From: Todiramphus chloris collaris
Taxonomy: Eukaryota; Chordata; Aves; Coraciiformes; Alcedinidae
Reading direction: 5' to 3'
Assembly (NCBI GenBank): GCA_025345505.1
Contig: JANVCC010009742.1
Span: 1,195,220 to 1,259,219 of the forward strand
Length of the DNA: 64,000 bases
Shown here: positions 1-8,530 of the stretch, in pieces
How the letters are laid out: the number at the start of each line of letters is the position of its first letter
Numbering within the stretch: the first letter of the stretch is position 1
Program-made: the position numbers and the translations under genes
The notes under the pieces: model-generated
The model's input: the letters and a program-made list of their open reading frames with translations, nothing else
What the model was told of the DNA's origin: nothing
Databases searched by the model: none

Positions 1-58
1 CGGGACGCAGACATGCCACGTCAGTGATTTTGGCTATGAGACTTATCGTCTGCTCCGG

Positions 59-295
59 TCAATCTACAGAACCGGGCAGACGTATGGGCCATTTTTGAGA
101 GATCAATACAGACAGGAGGAAATGGGCAGTGGCCGCAGTTTTGACGGCGACCACCATGATGGTGAGATACCCGTAACCAACGCTACCCATGATGTTCCCA
201 GCCCCTGCACCAATGCTTGCCCCTGCAGAAGCTATTCGTCGTCTTTTTGTTTCGGTTGACACGTTAAGAACCGCTGCCAGCCCGCGCATTGTCAT
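59..295 (-). CDS. Small Gly/Ala-rich hydrophobic protein, unknown
   Basis: A 78-residue reading frame whose ATG lies 3 bases after the stop of the next upstream small gene, suggesting one transcript. After a basic segment (KRRR near residue 18) it has a run rich in Gly and Ala with GxxxG-like spacing, then a hydrophobic stretch of roughly 20-25 residues. That is compatible with one membrane-inserted helix. I recognise no family. Its place beside a double-glycine peptide gene makes a role in the same small-peptide locus possible, but this is inference. The ribosome-binding site is weak, and the third codon is also ATG. Confidence 0.35.
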   Translation of the reverse strand: MTMRGLAAVLNVSTETKRRRIASAGASIGAGAGNIMGSVGYGYLTIMVVAVKTAATAHFLLSVLISQKWPIRLPGSVD

Positions 296-298
296 TAT

Positions 299-496
299 CT
301 ATCTACGCCATACCCAATTAAGAACGATACCGACGCAGCAGCCCACCAGGGCGCCTGCTGCGATGCCAATCATCAGATTATGAAAAATGAAAGATCCGCT
401 TAGGCTGCCCACCAGTGCACCTACGCCCCCGCCAATTCCATTGATTATACGATTTTGTTTCTCGTTATCACTTTTCTCTGCGGGTGGTTCCTGCAT
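299..496 (-). CDS. Small membrane protein, unknown
   Basis: A 65-residue protein from the ATG with the best-spaced Shine-Dalgarno (GGAAG, 8 bases upstream). In-frame ATGs at 511 and 574 would extend it. A charged N-terminal 15 residues is followed by about 45 residues dominated by Gly, Ala, Val, Ile and Leu with repeated GxxxG spacings, then a Trp-Arg-Arg end. This reads as two closely packed membrane helices. It precedes the 59-295 gene by 3 bases. No family is recognised. It may be a bacteriocin-like or immunity-like small protein of the adjacent double-glycine peptide locus, but nothing in the sequence proves that. Confidence 0.4.
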   Translation of the reverse strand: MQEPPAEKSDNEKQNRIINGIGGGVGALVGSLSGSFIFHNLMIGIAAGALVGCCVGIVLNWVWRR

Positions 497-628
497 GCAA
501 TATACTTCCATTGTCCTGGCTGCATCTTGCAACGGATGGATAATCGTTAGAACAACCATCGCCGGACTAATCAAACAATTTCACGTTTGCTCGACGCAAC
601 GATTATATTTATGAGATGTGAGGAGTGA

Positions 629-982
629 TTACTTTTTCATCATGTCAATTTGAAATATCATTGACAATGTAAAACAAATTGCGAGTGACATAAATGTTAT
701 TATAAGAATATCAACAACAGACACACTTGGATTCCAAATAAAAATACAAAGTACACATGTAGCTAAAAGTGAATTTAAAATCGATTTTACCGCATAATAA
801 ATATTGGAATAATGTGGTAAACTTTTAAAATACTGCAAATATAATCCAGACATAACACATAGAGGCAACATAATTATCTTAAATATTATCATTTGCCACG
901 TACCGCCAAATAGCAATATTAACAAAATATAGCAAATAATACTCGCCACTTCACAAGCTATTCTTATGACGTTGAATTTCAT
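629..982 (-). CDS. Four-helix membrane protein, possible immunity protein
   Basis: 117 residues with four clear hydrophobic segments (about 6-26, 29-49, 64-83 and 88-112) and a basic C-terminus. No family is recognised. The DNA is strikingly AT-rich compared with the roughly 60% GC chromosome, a sign of horizontal acquisition. It lies just downstream of, and on the same strand as, the double-glycine peptide gene. Immunity proteins of class II microcins and other bacteriocins are often small multi-helix membrane proteins in exactly this position, so an immunity role is a reasonable guess. The start has only a weak ribosome-binding site. Confidence 0.5.
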   Translation of the reverse strand: MKFNVIRIACEVASIICYILLILLFGGTWQMIIFKIIMLPLCVMSGLYLQYFKSLPHYSNIYYAVKSILNSLLATCVLCIFIWNPSVSVVDILIITFMSLAICFTLSMIFQIDMMKK

Positions 983-1036
983 ATCAAGCCCGATAATTTC
1001 AATGAACTGAACCTTTCAACTAAAGCCGAAAGGCAT

Positions 1037-1354
1037 TCAGCCACCTTTACCCATGCCCGCTGCAACAGCCGCTGCTGTTAAGGCGATGCCTGTTGCCACA
1101 GCTTTTGGCCAACCAACCAATACAGATGCTGCCGTTCCCGCAGCTACTCCTATTCCCGCAACACCCTCGCGTGGGCTGATACTATGTGTCCCTGGGTATG
1201 CGGTCGGAATTGGGCCGCCTTTAGTAGCACCACTGAACCCCGCTCTTGCACCATAAACACCTTGGCAGGTCGCGGCAGTGTCTTTTGTCGGTGATCCTCC
1301 AGGGCCGCAACCACCGTAAACAATTTCAATTTCAGCTTCGGTCAACGCGCGCAT
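1037..1354 (-). CDS. Double-glycine leader peptide (class II bacteriocin-like precursor)
   Basis: 105 residues. The start at 1354 is set by AAGGAGAGG seven bases upstream; an upstream in-frame start at 1432 lacks this. The first 15 residues form a canonical double-glycine leader: Leu at -12, Glu at -8, Ile at -7, Val at -4, Gly-Gly at -2/-1. Such leaders are cut by peptidase-domain (C39) ABC exporters. The predicted mature part has two Cys near its start and a C-terminal half made almost only of Gly, Ala, Val, Thr and Ile, as in pore-type microcins. No exporter gene is visible in this window. Activity and target are unknown. Confidence 0.6.
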   Translation of the reverse strand: MRALTEAEIEIVYGGCGPGGSPTKDTAATCQGVYGARAGFSGATKGGPIPTAYPGTHSISPREGVAGIGVAAGTAASVLVGWPKAVATGIALTAAAVAAGMGKGG

Positions 1355-1613
1355 AAGAATACCTCTCCTTGTCATCGCCACAGCCGCATAAAAAAATATG
1401 AGGATGCAAGTCAAGATAACCACGGAAATCACAAGCTTTCTATGCGTACGACTACTTATGGACTGCTATCGAAATTCGTTTGCCGGCCCCATTGGATTTG
1501 GGAAAACAACCCTTGCTTGTGGGAAAGCAGATGCACAGCTTATGCTGGAGGAAAACGAGGCTTCCAAAAGCCCAACTCAAAAACGCGGTAAAAACAATGG
1601 GTGATTTTTGGGA

Positions 1614-1629
1614 TGGTGCCCCCTGCCGG
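1614..1629. repeat. attL: 16-bp direct repeat of tRNA-Leu 3' end
   Basis: Identical to 14253-14268, the CCA end and acceptor/T-stem part of tRNA-Leu. Nothing around it resembles the rest of a tRNA, so it is the distal attachment copy and not a second tRNA gene. Confidence 0.85.
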
Positions 1630-2205
1630 TCCAGATCGCATTAATCGAACCTATCCGGCAAGCGACGAAACTACCGCAATATCAATCTATTAGAGCAATC
1701 CGCCCGCTCTGTCTGTTCGTTGGTACAGTACCTCAAGCTGATAGAAATTAGTACCCCGTGGCTGGTCGTTATTTTGTTACGTCTGAGGAGCTAAGCCCTT
1801 GGCCCGACCAATCGCGAAACGTCGCAAAGGTTCTGCCGAACAGGCGAACCCGGAGGTATAGGTCATAGCGGCTAATCTCGATTTCAAAGCGAGCAGTCTT
1901 GAAGAGCATTTCTAAGTCCTTCCATGTGATTTTTAACTACGACTTACATACACAGGCGTCATGCGCTGATTTGCGCCAAGTCGTCAATAGTAATTTACAC
2001 ATGAGTTAATGTTATTTACTTGCGTTTCCGCAATTGTTACCAAAGTAGAACTATTGCAATAGCGCAAATATTCCGGAAGACAGAATAATAAATCTTCACC
2101 ACACACAAGAAATAGCCTTGCGTCGTCGCCGGTAGTTAGGATAATATGCGGGAAGCTTCCAGCCTTTCGACCGGAAGCCCCCTTGTGCTAGAGGGTTTGA
2201 ATAAG

Positions 2206-2235
2206 GGTCACGGTGATGCAGACCGTGGCCTTTTT
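2206..2235. terminator. Hairpin terminator downstream of RNase HI gene
   Basis: Stem GGTCACGGT / ACCGTGGCC (9 bp with one G-U), loop of 7, then five T on the plus strand. On the minus strand, where the RNase HI gene ends 24 bp away, the stem is followed by the weaker CTTATT. It may work in both directions and close the phage-type operon against the chromosome. Confidence 0.6.
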
Positions 2236-2258
2236 CATTTTCCAGCGAAGCCCGCCAC

Positions 2259-2726
2259 TTAAGGAGCGCTGTGCGCCGCCGCTTTGGCTAGTTTGTCGGC
2301 TACTTCGTTAAGCTCGTTTCCGTCATGCGCCCTAACCCATTGCCAATGAACGCGGCTGTCATTCAAAATATCCAGACGTTCCCATAGGTCCCAATTTGGT
2401 ACTGGCTTTCCGTCTCGGTTCTTCCAGCCCTGACGCTTCCAGCCTTCGAGCCATTTGGTCATTCCATTCGCGAGGTACGAACTGTCAGTGCGGATGATGA
2501 CGGGGAGTTCCTTGTTTTTGATGGCCTCCAAAGCTGCGATGGCTGCACTCAACTCCATGCGGTTATTCGTGGTATCAGGAACGTGGCCTGAGAGTTCCTT
2601 CTGGTTCAATTGCAGACTGCCGTCCATGGATTGCAGGACGACGGCCCAACCACCCGGACCGGGATTGCCGATACAGGAACCGTCGGTATGGACGAGGATA
2701 TACCGCCCCGTTAATTCAATGCTCAT
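2259..2726 (-). CDS. rnhA: Ribonuclease HI
   Basis: 155 residues from the ATG at 2726, the usual length for RNase HI; an upstream frame to 2798 is less likely. The enzyme cleaves the RNA strand of RNA-DNA hybrids. Visible motifs are the first-strand catalytic Asp in HTDGS followed by GNPGPGG, the catalytic Glu in NRMELSAA, the Asp in IRTDSSY followed by the WKRQGWKNRDG handle region, and the C-terminal RAHDGNELNEVAD with His and last Asp. All four acidic residues are present. It is element cargo, probably a phage-encoded copy used in primer removal. It lies downstream of the large virion gene on the same strand. Confidence 0.93.
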   Translation of the reverse strand: MSIELTGRYILVHTDGSCIGNPGPGGWAVVLQSMDGSLQLNQKELSGHVPDTTNNRMELSAAIAALEAIKNKELPVIIRTDSSYLANGMTKWLEGWKRQGWKNRDGKPVPNWDLWERLDILNDSRVHWQWVRAHDGNELNEVADKLAKAAAHSAP

Positions 2727-2859
2727 GTGTACTATTTCTCTCCCCTTGGGGTGTAGGGGCGCGTTCAGCGGGAAGGATGATATAATTCCCCATCTCACTG
2801 CAAACGGCGCTGTATGACTCTAGGAATGGCAGGGCTCTTAAGCCCCACCATAGATTTGA

Positions 2860-5800
2860 TTATTGGAAGATTTCAGTTTGCTTGCGGCGGTCACTCGGGG
2901 TCCGCTCTGAAAAGCCCGAGAAACTAGCGTTGAATAGCTGAAGGTAGCCGAAGGCATTGTTGAAAGGCATAAGCTTATTGAGAGAACGAAGCTCTTGCTG
3001 CGATGGGTTGCCCGCAACAATACCACGGGCGGCACCTGCGGCCATACCAATGTCGTCAACAAAGCCTTTGGTTGGGTTGCCTAACCACAAGTCTGACGCC
3101 TGACCAGATGTACGGGAATAGGAGAATAGAGGCTTGTATCCCATAGGCGTGATCGCGGTATCGACCAGCATAGGAACAACCGACGACACGCCAACCTTTG
3201 AGAAGGCCGCTAGGGCAATCTTATCGGGGGACAAGCGATCCTTGAGGTACTTATCGGCGTCCGAACGTCCAACAGCGTTGATGCGGGTCTGCACTTCATA
3301 AACACCCGCCGCCACGGCCATACCAATAGCGGCATTGATCATGACTTCAGGGTCATGCATATACAGGCCCTTCAGGGTGTGCTTCACGTAGGAAGCTGCC
3401 ATGAATGAGCGGAATTGAATAAGCGTCTTGCCGAGCGGCGTACCCATCCACATAGCCATGTTGCCAATGTCGTTCTTCTGAATGACCTCGTTTGCCTTGC
3501 GATGGACAGCGCGGCGGAAAGCTTCAGAGGCTTCCTTGTCCTGCCAATTATCGAGATTAAGGCCGGTCACCTTCTTACCGTCCATGGAAACATTATCGAC
3601 GTTCTTAAGTTCGACCTTAACCCGAGTGAACATTTCCGGGGACAACCCCATGTCTGCTAAACGCTTCTCGGAAAAGCTTGCGCGACCTGCGGCGGCATTA
3701 GCAAATTTCTGGACGATTGCCTTGTAGGCCCAACGGCGCGACATGGTGTCGATACCGTGCATGCCCGACATCATGTTTGTGATCCGTGCGCCCTTATCCA
3801 AGATGCCGTTAAGCTTCTGGTAGCGAGCCTCGAACGTCTGACCCCTCGACGCCTTAATGGCATCTAATGCGGCGTCGTGTCGTTCTTCAGCGGTGCGTGT
3901 CCAATGATCCAAACCGTGACCGAAGACAGCCTCTAGGTCATCCCCAAAGCCATCCTTAAGGTGCATGACACCGTCACGCCCAACGATGCGACGGAACCCC
4001 GGCATTTGCTGCATGGTCGCCGTAAGTCCGGCACTGCCCACGTTGTTCGCAAGTTCCGGTATCTGTGCGAGACCCACTTGGTTCATAACGCGAATGAAGT
4101 TGAACTTCTGGACTACCCGGAGAAACTTACCGAAGCCATTGCTTGACATATCATGCTGATACGTCCCCTTGATCATTTCGTAGGCGTAGTTAAGTCGCTT
4201 GGCGTCCATGGCGATCTGTGCCTCTGTCTGACCACTGTTTGCACCCTTCTTAGCAAGGTCCCTCAGCAATCCAGCCCATTCAGCATTAGACGTCACGCCG
4301 TTTACAATCGTCTCACCGGTGGCCGGATTGATGATGTGCATACGCGCCAAGGCGATGTTGCCCGCCGCGCGGTTGGTGTACTTGTTGTTGAGGTGTTCAA
4401 TGTCCGTGTTGAGCAAGTCCTTGAGGGTCAAGTCTCGATCCCATTCAACACCCGTATCGCGGACCTTAGGCCGGTAGGGTAGCTTATAATCAACGTCAAT
4501 AAGCGCACGGGTCTTGAACGGCGTTGGGTTACCGGCGTCGTCTTTAGCGGCCTTCTGCTTCTTAAATGCTGCGAAGAACGCCTTACTGTCTTCCTCAGAG
4601 ATACCGTGATGTTCAACCAGTGCCTTCAGGGCGTCCTCAACGTCGGCACCCGATACGCGGGCTATGAAGTCGTTCTTATCGATACCAGCACCACGCCCGG
4701 ACAGCGTCTTGAGCATACCGGCAGAGATACGGTCCAACGTGGCCTCGTCCGCGTTAAGGTTGGCCTTGCGCAATCCACCCTTCAGGGTCAGCCGGACGGC
4801 GTCTTCCTCTAGGTGTTCATTGAGCAGATTGACCTTCACCGTGTCCCATTCGTGTGGGACATAGTTCTTGTTCTCAGGCGTAAGGTCTGCACCCTGTACA
4901 GGACGGGCTTCGCCACCTTCGCGGACCCTCGCGTTCTTTTGCAGCTTAAGCTCACTTGCGCGGACCGTGGCAAAGGCATCACCGGCCTTCCGTACCTCTT
5001 CAGGATAGAAGTCATTGCGGTTGATGCGGCGGTCTTCAATGTAGCTAAATACACGACTATTGAAGTCGTCTTTAGTGCCACCCGCGTCAATGAACTGCTT
5101 GCGCATGGGCTGATAGGTCCGATGGAAAGCCGCCATGTGTTCGCTTTCGAGGAGCAGCTTGTCCTCAGATGCCGCCATACCGTTGATTGCGCCACCAACC
5201 TTACCGGTGCCGTCCTGAACGAGACCGCCCATAACTGCACGAGTACCGGGGTTGATTGAGGCGTCACCACGGGCAGACAAGTCACCACGAACGGCCCGGA
5301 AGGCTGTAGTGGGGATGTCGCCATGTTCAAGGGCGTTCAAGGCGTCATGGTCAATGTAGAACTTACCATCACCCTTATAGGCTGCACCCATGGAGCCACG
5401 GGGAACATAAGCAACACCTTCATGTTCTGCGATTATCTGGTGACCGATGTCCTGTAGACCTTGGCCCTCTCTAGCTGTCGCGGGGTTGGACTTGAGGCGA
5501 CCTACGACCGCACCAAGGCCCATGCCAACAACCGTTCCCATCAGAAGGTCTTCCTGAGTTGAGTTGGGGTTGAAACCATAGTTTACCGCCGACTGTGCGA
5601 GACCTGCGGCACCACCGGCGAGGGCGGCACTCAATACACGACCAACCTTGTAGCCATACTTCCCTAGGATGACCTCAGGGGCTACGGCTGCTGTTGCGCC
5701 GTCAATGGCGATGTTAACGGGGTCCAAAGCCTGAGTAGCGAAGTCCAAGACAATACCCTTGAGACCTGCTTGAGCAAGCCGTTCCATACGGTCGCGGTCG

Positions 5801-6579
5801 GCCTGTGCGTACTGGATTTGACGCATATAACCGGCCTCTGAAGTGGAACTGCCAAGGAACTTAGCATAGCGTTCCGGGTCGAGATTAGCGGCCTTCAGGT
5901 CAGCCTCTAGCTTCTGTACGTTCGGCTTCTGCCAATTGGGGTCATCGGCAAGAGGGCTAGAGCGTAGGATGTTCGCCGTAGGGCTGTTCTGCTGCCAAGC
6001 GTCGATAGCGGTATCAACCCAACCGGGGCCTTCCTCAGGCGTAACCCTAGGAGTACCGGCGACGGCTGCGGTCGGCGTAAGGGGGACTTCGGTGCTTGCG
6101 GTGTAGGTATAGTCGGCACCGGTTCCACCAGCACCACGAACGATGTCGGCTTCCTTCTGACGACGGCCAGAGTTGATACCGTCGTTATGACCCTTGACAC
6201 CTTCAAGACCCTGCGCGATGCCTTCAATGTCACCGGCCTGTGCTGCACGGACGATTGCCGGGACCTTCGACAGGGAACCATAGTTGTACGCGGTGGACGT
6301 TAGCGCCGCCTGTACATTGCCGGGGAGGGCGTTCCACTTATCAGCGCCGATAGTGTCAGACGCGCCTTTAGCAAAATCGGCCGCCCGTCTGGCAAGGTCC
6401 CGCTCGCTGTCGTCACGGTTGACAACGCTTTCACGGGAGATTGGCTGTACTGTGCCATCTGCTAGGGTTGTCGTATCGGAACCGTAACCGGCGCGGAAGT
6501 GATTGACATCCCAATAGGCCTTATCTGAATAACCTTCGAAACCCTTAATGACGTCTAGGGCTGATTTAGTTTCGCTCAT
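2860..6579 (-). CDS. Giant phage internal virion/ejection-type protein with N-terminal lysozyme domain
   Basis: 1239 residues. The start at 6579 has AAGGA six bases upstream; the frame is open further upstream, but that part overlaps the preceding gene. Residues about 8-140 match a phage muramidase (GH24-like) domain: FEGYSDKAYWD followed by AGYGSDTTT gives the catalytic Glu and the downstream Asp/Thr region. The rest is long, mostly helical and Ala-rich with no motif I can name. Size, N-terminal wall-degrading domain and helical body fit the large ejection-channel proteins of T7-like podoviruses (gp16 type), which locally open the cell wall during DNA entry. The frame is intact, and it is the only virion gene in the element. 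Confidence 0.75.
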   Translation of the reverse strand: MSETKSALDVIKGFEGYSDKAYWDVNHFRAGYGSDTTTLADGTVQPISRESVVNRDDSERDLARRAADFAKGASDTIGADKWNALPGNVQAALTSTAYNYGSLSKVPAIVRAAQAGDIEGIAQGLEGVKGHNDGINSGRRQKEADIVRGAGGTGADYTYTASTEVPLTPTAAVAGTPRVTPEEGPGWVDTAIDAWQQNSPTANILRSSPLADDPNWQKPNVQKLEADLKAANLDPERYAKFLGSSTSEAGYMRQIQYAQADRDRMERLAQAGLKGIVLDFATQALDPVNIAIDGATAAVAPEVILGKYGYKVGRVLSAALAGGAAGLAQSAVNYGFNPNSTQEDLLMGTVVGMGLGAVVGRLKSNPATAREGQGLQDIGHQIIAEHEGVAYVPRGSMGAAYKGDGKFYIDHDALNALEHGDIPTTAFRAVRGDLSARGDASINPGTRAVMGGLVQDGTGKVGGAINGMAASEDKLLLESEHMAAFHRTYQPMRKQFIDAGGTKDDFNSRVFSYIEDRRINRNDFYPEEVRKAGDAFATVRASELKLQKNARVREGGEARPVQGADLTPENKNYVPHEWDTVKVNLLNEHLEEDAVRLTLKGGLRKANLNADEATLDRISAGMLKTLSGRGAGIDKNDFIARVSGADVEDALKALVEHHGISEEDSKAFFAAFKKQKAAKDDAGNPTPFKTRALIDVDYKLPYRPKVRDTGVEWDRDLTLKDLLNTDIEHLNNKYTNRAAGNIALARMHIINPATGETIVNGVTSNAEWAGLLRDLAKKGANSGQTEAQIAMDAKRLNYAYEMIKGTYQHDMSSNGFGKFLRVVQKFNFIRVMNQVGLAQIPELANNVGSAGLTATMQQMPGFRRIVGRDGVMHLKDGFGDDLEAVFGHGLDHWTRTAEERHDAALDAIKASRGQTFEARYQKLNGILDKGARITNMMSGMHGIDTMSRRWAYKAIVQKFANAAAGRASFSEKRLADMGLSPEMFTRVKVELKNVDNVSMDGKKVTGLNLDNWQDKEASEAFRRAVHRKANEVIQKNDIGNMAMWMGTPLGKTLIQFRSFMAASYVKHTLKGLYMHDPEVMINAAIGMAVAAGVYEVQTRINAVGRSDADKYLKDRLSPDKIALAAFSKVGVSSVVPMLVDTAITPMGYKPLFSYSRTSGQASDLWLGNPTKGFVDDIGMAAGAARGIVAGNPSQQELRSLNKLMPFNNAFGYLQLFNASFSGFSERTPSDRRKQTEIFQ

Positions 6580-6580
6580 G

Positions 6581-6877
6581 CTATTCCTTATGTTCCTGGG
6601 CAATGCTGCGCTCGTTAAATCTGGTCGCCTTACGCTTTGTAGTAAGCTTGTCATGGTAGCCGGGAGGCGTCAGACGTTCGATCCTGCGGCCTGCCCGCTG
6701 CTCCCATAGTTTCCGAAGTTTCCACGTGTAACGACACTTGTCGGCGTAAGGTGCGTCGTGGGGAGGTGTTTCCGGTAATGCTGCCAGCGGCACGCCTATC
6801 CTTAGACACTCAACGAACCAGTTAGGCTGTGTTCTGCGGACCGTCGCGTCTATGTGCGAGCGGGTGTCGGTTCTCAT
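6581..6877 (-). CDS. Conserved-looking 98-residue phage protein, unknown
   Basis: A strong AAAGGAGAA ribosome-binding site lies 8-9 bases before the ATG. The stop codon ends 1 base before the start of the large virion protein, so the two are surely co-translated. The protein is basic (many Arg and Lys), has no signal peptide or membrane segment, and ends in a charged helix. No family is recognised. Given its position, it may be a small partner or chaperone of the virion protein, but that is a guess. Confidence 0.65.
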   Translation of the reverse strand: MRTDTRSHIDATVRRTQPNWFVECLRIGVPLAALPETPPHDAPYADKCRYTWKLRKLWEQRAGRRIERLTPPGYHDKLTTKRKATRFNERSIAQEHKE

Positions 6878-6901
6878 TGTTTTAATTCTCCTTTCAAATA
6901 G

Positions 6902-6925
6902 AAAAGGCCCGAATTGCTTCGAGCC
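6902..6925 (-). terminator. Hairpin terminator/attenuator ahead of the virion operon
   Basis: On the minus strand GGCTCGAA-GCAA-TTCGGGCC (8-bp stem, one G-T) is followed by TTTTC. It sits about 25 bp upstream of the start of the 98-residue gene. Transcripts from the regulator gene upstream would end here unless antiterminated. Confidence 0.65.
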
Positions 6926-7364
6926 AATGATTGCTTGATGCGTTTATCTTTAGGTGGAACGGTAGTGGCCCTTAGCCAATCCGGGGACCGGCACACTAAG
7001 GTAAGACTACCGCCAATGTTGGTAGGTCTGAATTATTGAGACCCCAATTCTGTACGGGCGCAGCCCTTGACCATGGCCAGACCAAAGGGGCCTTCGCCCG
7101 TTGCGACACAAAGGGTTACGGTTCCCCGAAGGACGTTGTTTGGCTGATCGTTTAGATGACCTTACAAAGGGGGTCCCCTTTCAGGGCTAGTCCCCTTGAC
7201 CATGGTCCCGCCATAGAAACATTCGATCCACCGTAGGCAACCTAAGAAATGGATTGAGGTTCGCGAATGAAGCTATGGTTCCCCGAAGGACATTGTTCTG
7301 GCTGGTTGTCAGGCAAACCATGGTGTAACGCTCGTTATATATGGGCAAGGACAGAAAGTGGTAC
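6926..7364. repeat. Gene-free repeat region between virion operon and HTH gene
   Basis: No gene is seen in about 440 bp. It contains a two-part direct repeat: CCCTTGACCATGG at 7064-7076 and 7193-7205, and a 26-28 bp block beginning GGTTCCCCGAAGGAC at 7120-7145 and 7277-7304 (few mismatches). The copies are separated by 129 and 157 bp. Such paired iterons in phage DNA often mark regulatory, replication or packaging sites; which of these applies is unknown. Confidence 0.6.
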
Positions 7365-8081
7365 TCAGGCCATTTCCCTGAGCTTCTTATAATTCCGATA
7401 TACGGTCATCTTAGGAAGCCCGGTCTTCTCGATGATGGCAACCGGAGTTACAGCGGGGTCCAACTTGAGCAATCCCTCGATGATGTCGGCGGCTTTAGTT
7501 GGGGGCTTGGGTTCTGTCTGCCGATCTACAAGACTGACAATTTCTTCAATCCACTTCATTCCGGACGCGGTTAGGATATCGCAGTCATGCCCCGTAACCG
7601 TAGGGACCCGACAGCCATATCTCATCTTCACCGCCCATTCGGACAACCGCAGGGTCTCTTCATACTTCGGCTTGGATTGCGCAGACTGCCCCCACATTTC
7701 AGGGGAACCGTTACAGAAGGCGATTACAGCGGGGACCATTTTCACTCTGATTTCCGAATGGAGCACGCCAAGTTCCGCAAGGATTGCTCTGGTTTCCCGT
7801 GGGCCTTTTCCAAGCTTCGTTGCAAATTTCGAGATGGTCAGGGACTTGCCAGAAGCGAATAAATATTCAGGAACAACCGTGATTTCTCCGGTTGCGCGAT
7901 TGAGCACTTCGGTTCCCGGACGGGCAGTCCAGTAGTGCGATATGGTCTTATACTGATGCCGCTCCGGGTAGCCTTGGTAACAATATGCCGGTTTCTCTTG
8001 CGGCTCCACGGTCCTTGCTAAAGTGACGTGGGCGGTGTTTAGGTCGCGGAAGGTAGCCCTTTCCGATGGCTGTGCAGTCAA
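7365..8081 (-). CDS. Phage-type helix-turn-helix regulator
   Basis: 238 residues starting at TTG (8081), with AGGAGG 10 bases upstream. The nearer ATG at 8088 is out of frame and too close to the Shine-Dalgarno. The middle (about residues 83-115) reads as a winged-helix segment like that of phage antirepressor C-terminal domains. The C-terminal 25 residues (TPVAIIEKTGLPKMTVYRNY) are a clear helix-turn-helix. There are no membrane segments. It could be a repressor or replication initiator of the element. Its promoter region (8082-8530) carries three identical-geometry palindromes, which would be natural operators for it. Confidence 0.6.
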   Translation of the reverse strand: MTAQPSERATFRDLNTAHVTLARTVEPQEKPAYCYQGYPERHQYKTISHYWTARPGTEVLNRATGEITVVPEYLFASGKSLTISKFATKLGKGPRETRAILAELGVLHSEIRVKMVPAVIAFCNGSPEMWGQSAQSKPKYEETLRLSEWAVKMRYGCRVPTVTGHDCDILTASGMKWIEEIVSLVDRQTEPKPPTKAADIIEGLLKLDPAVTPVAIIEKTGLPKMTVYRNYKKLREMA

Positions 8082-8530
8082 ACGGCATTGTCCTCCTAAG
8101 TTGTTGATGGGCGGTCTTGCTCACGTCCCTGCGGAACCGATAGCGAAACACGAACTTCAAACGACCGAAGACATGAACCAATCGGATTAGCCCGTAACTC
8201 GGCTGAACGATCTAGAAAGGCTCACCTCAGCGCTCGACCATCGTTCCACCGGGAGGCAACGGCAGTTCTGACGGGAGCGCTAAGGTCAACATTTCAAAAA
8301 ATGATGATGCTAGGGGGCGACCTAACGCCCGCTATTGTCCGCAACGGTCGGCTACGGTCCTGCGAAAGGAACGATTGCGAGATATAAAGCTAGGCGACAA
8401 CCTAACGCCCACTTGAGCCCACAGTGGTTGGCTACGGTTCCATAAAGTGGTGACGGTGGGTATCAGCGGAGCGGAGATAAATGGGGCGGTCTGATGTGTC
8501 AGGCTAGGACGGCACCTAATCTAATACTAC
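8082..8530. promoter_or_regulatory. Regulatory region with three TAGG-N6-CCTA operators and two 58-bp repeats
   Basis: This 450-bp gap has no gene. Three inverted repeats with the same geometry, TAGG-N6-CCTA, lie at 8311-8324, 8391-8404 and 8505-8518. The first two are embedded in larger direct repeats (8309-8367 and 8389-8446, period 80) that also share CCTAACGCCC and GGCTACGGT blocks. The region is upstream of the HTH gene and just downstream of the resolvase gene. The most likely role is operator DNA for an element-encoded repressor. Confidence 0.65.

Larger units (their letters stand above)
1433..2258. other. 825-bp gene-free stretch containing the left element end
   Basis: I see no credible gene here on either strand; a 68-codon frame at 1398-1604 has no ribosome-binding site and no recognisable content. 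The stretch holds the left attachment repeat (1614-1629), two AGTACC motifs (1727-1732 and 1750-1755) that recur near the right end (14180-14185 and 14192-14197), an AT-rich section around 1930-2100, and a hairpin terminator at 2206-2235. The AGTACC motifs are candidate arm-type integrase or excisionase sites. Confidence 0.6.

Noticed and set aside
1398..1604. Plus-strand frame with a GFGKTTLA P-loop-like string
   Set aside because: No ribosome-binding site, no flanking NTPase motifs and no family similarity; the string is most likely chance.
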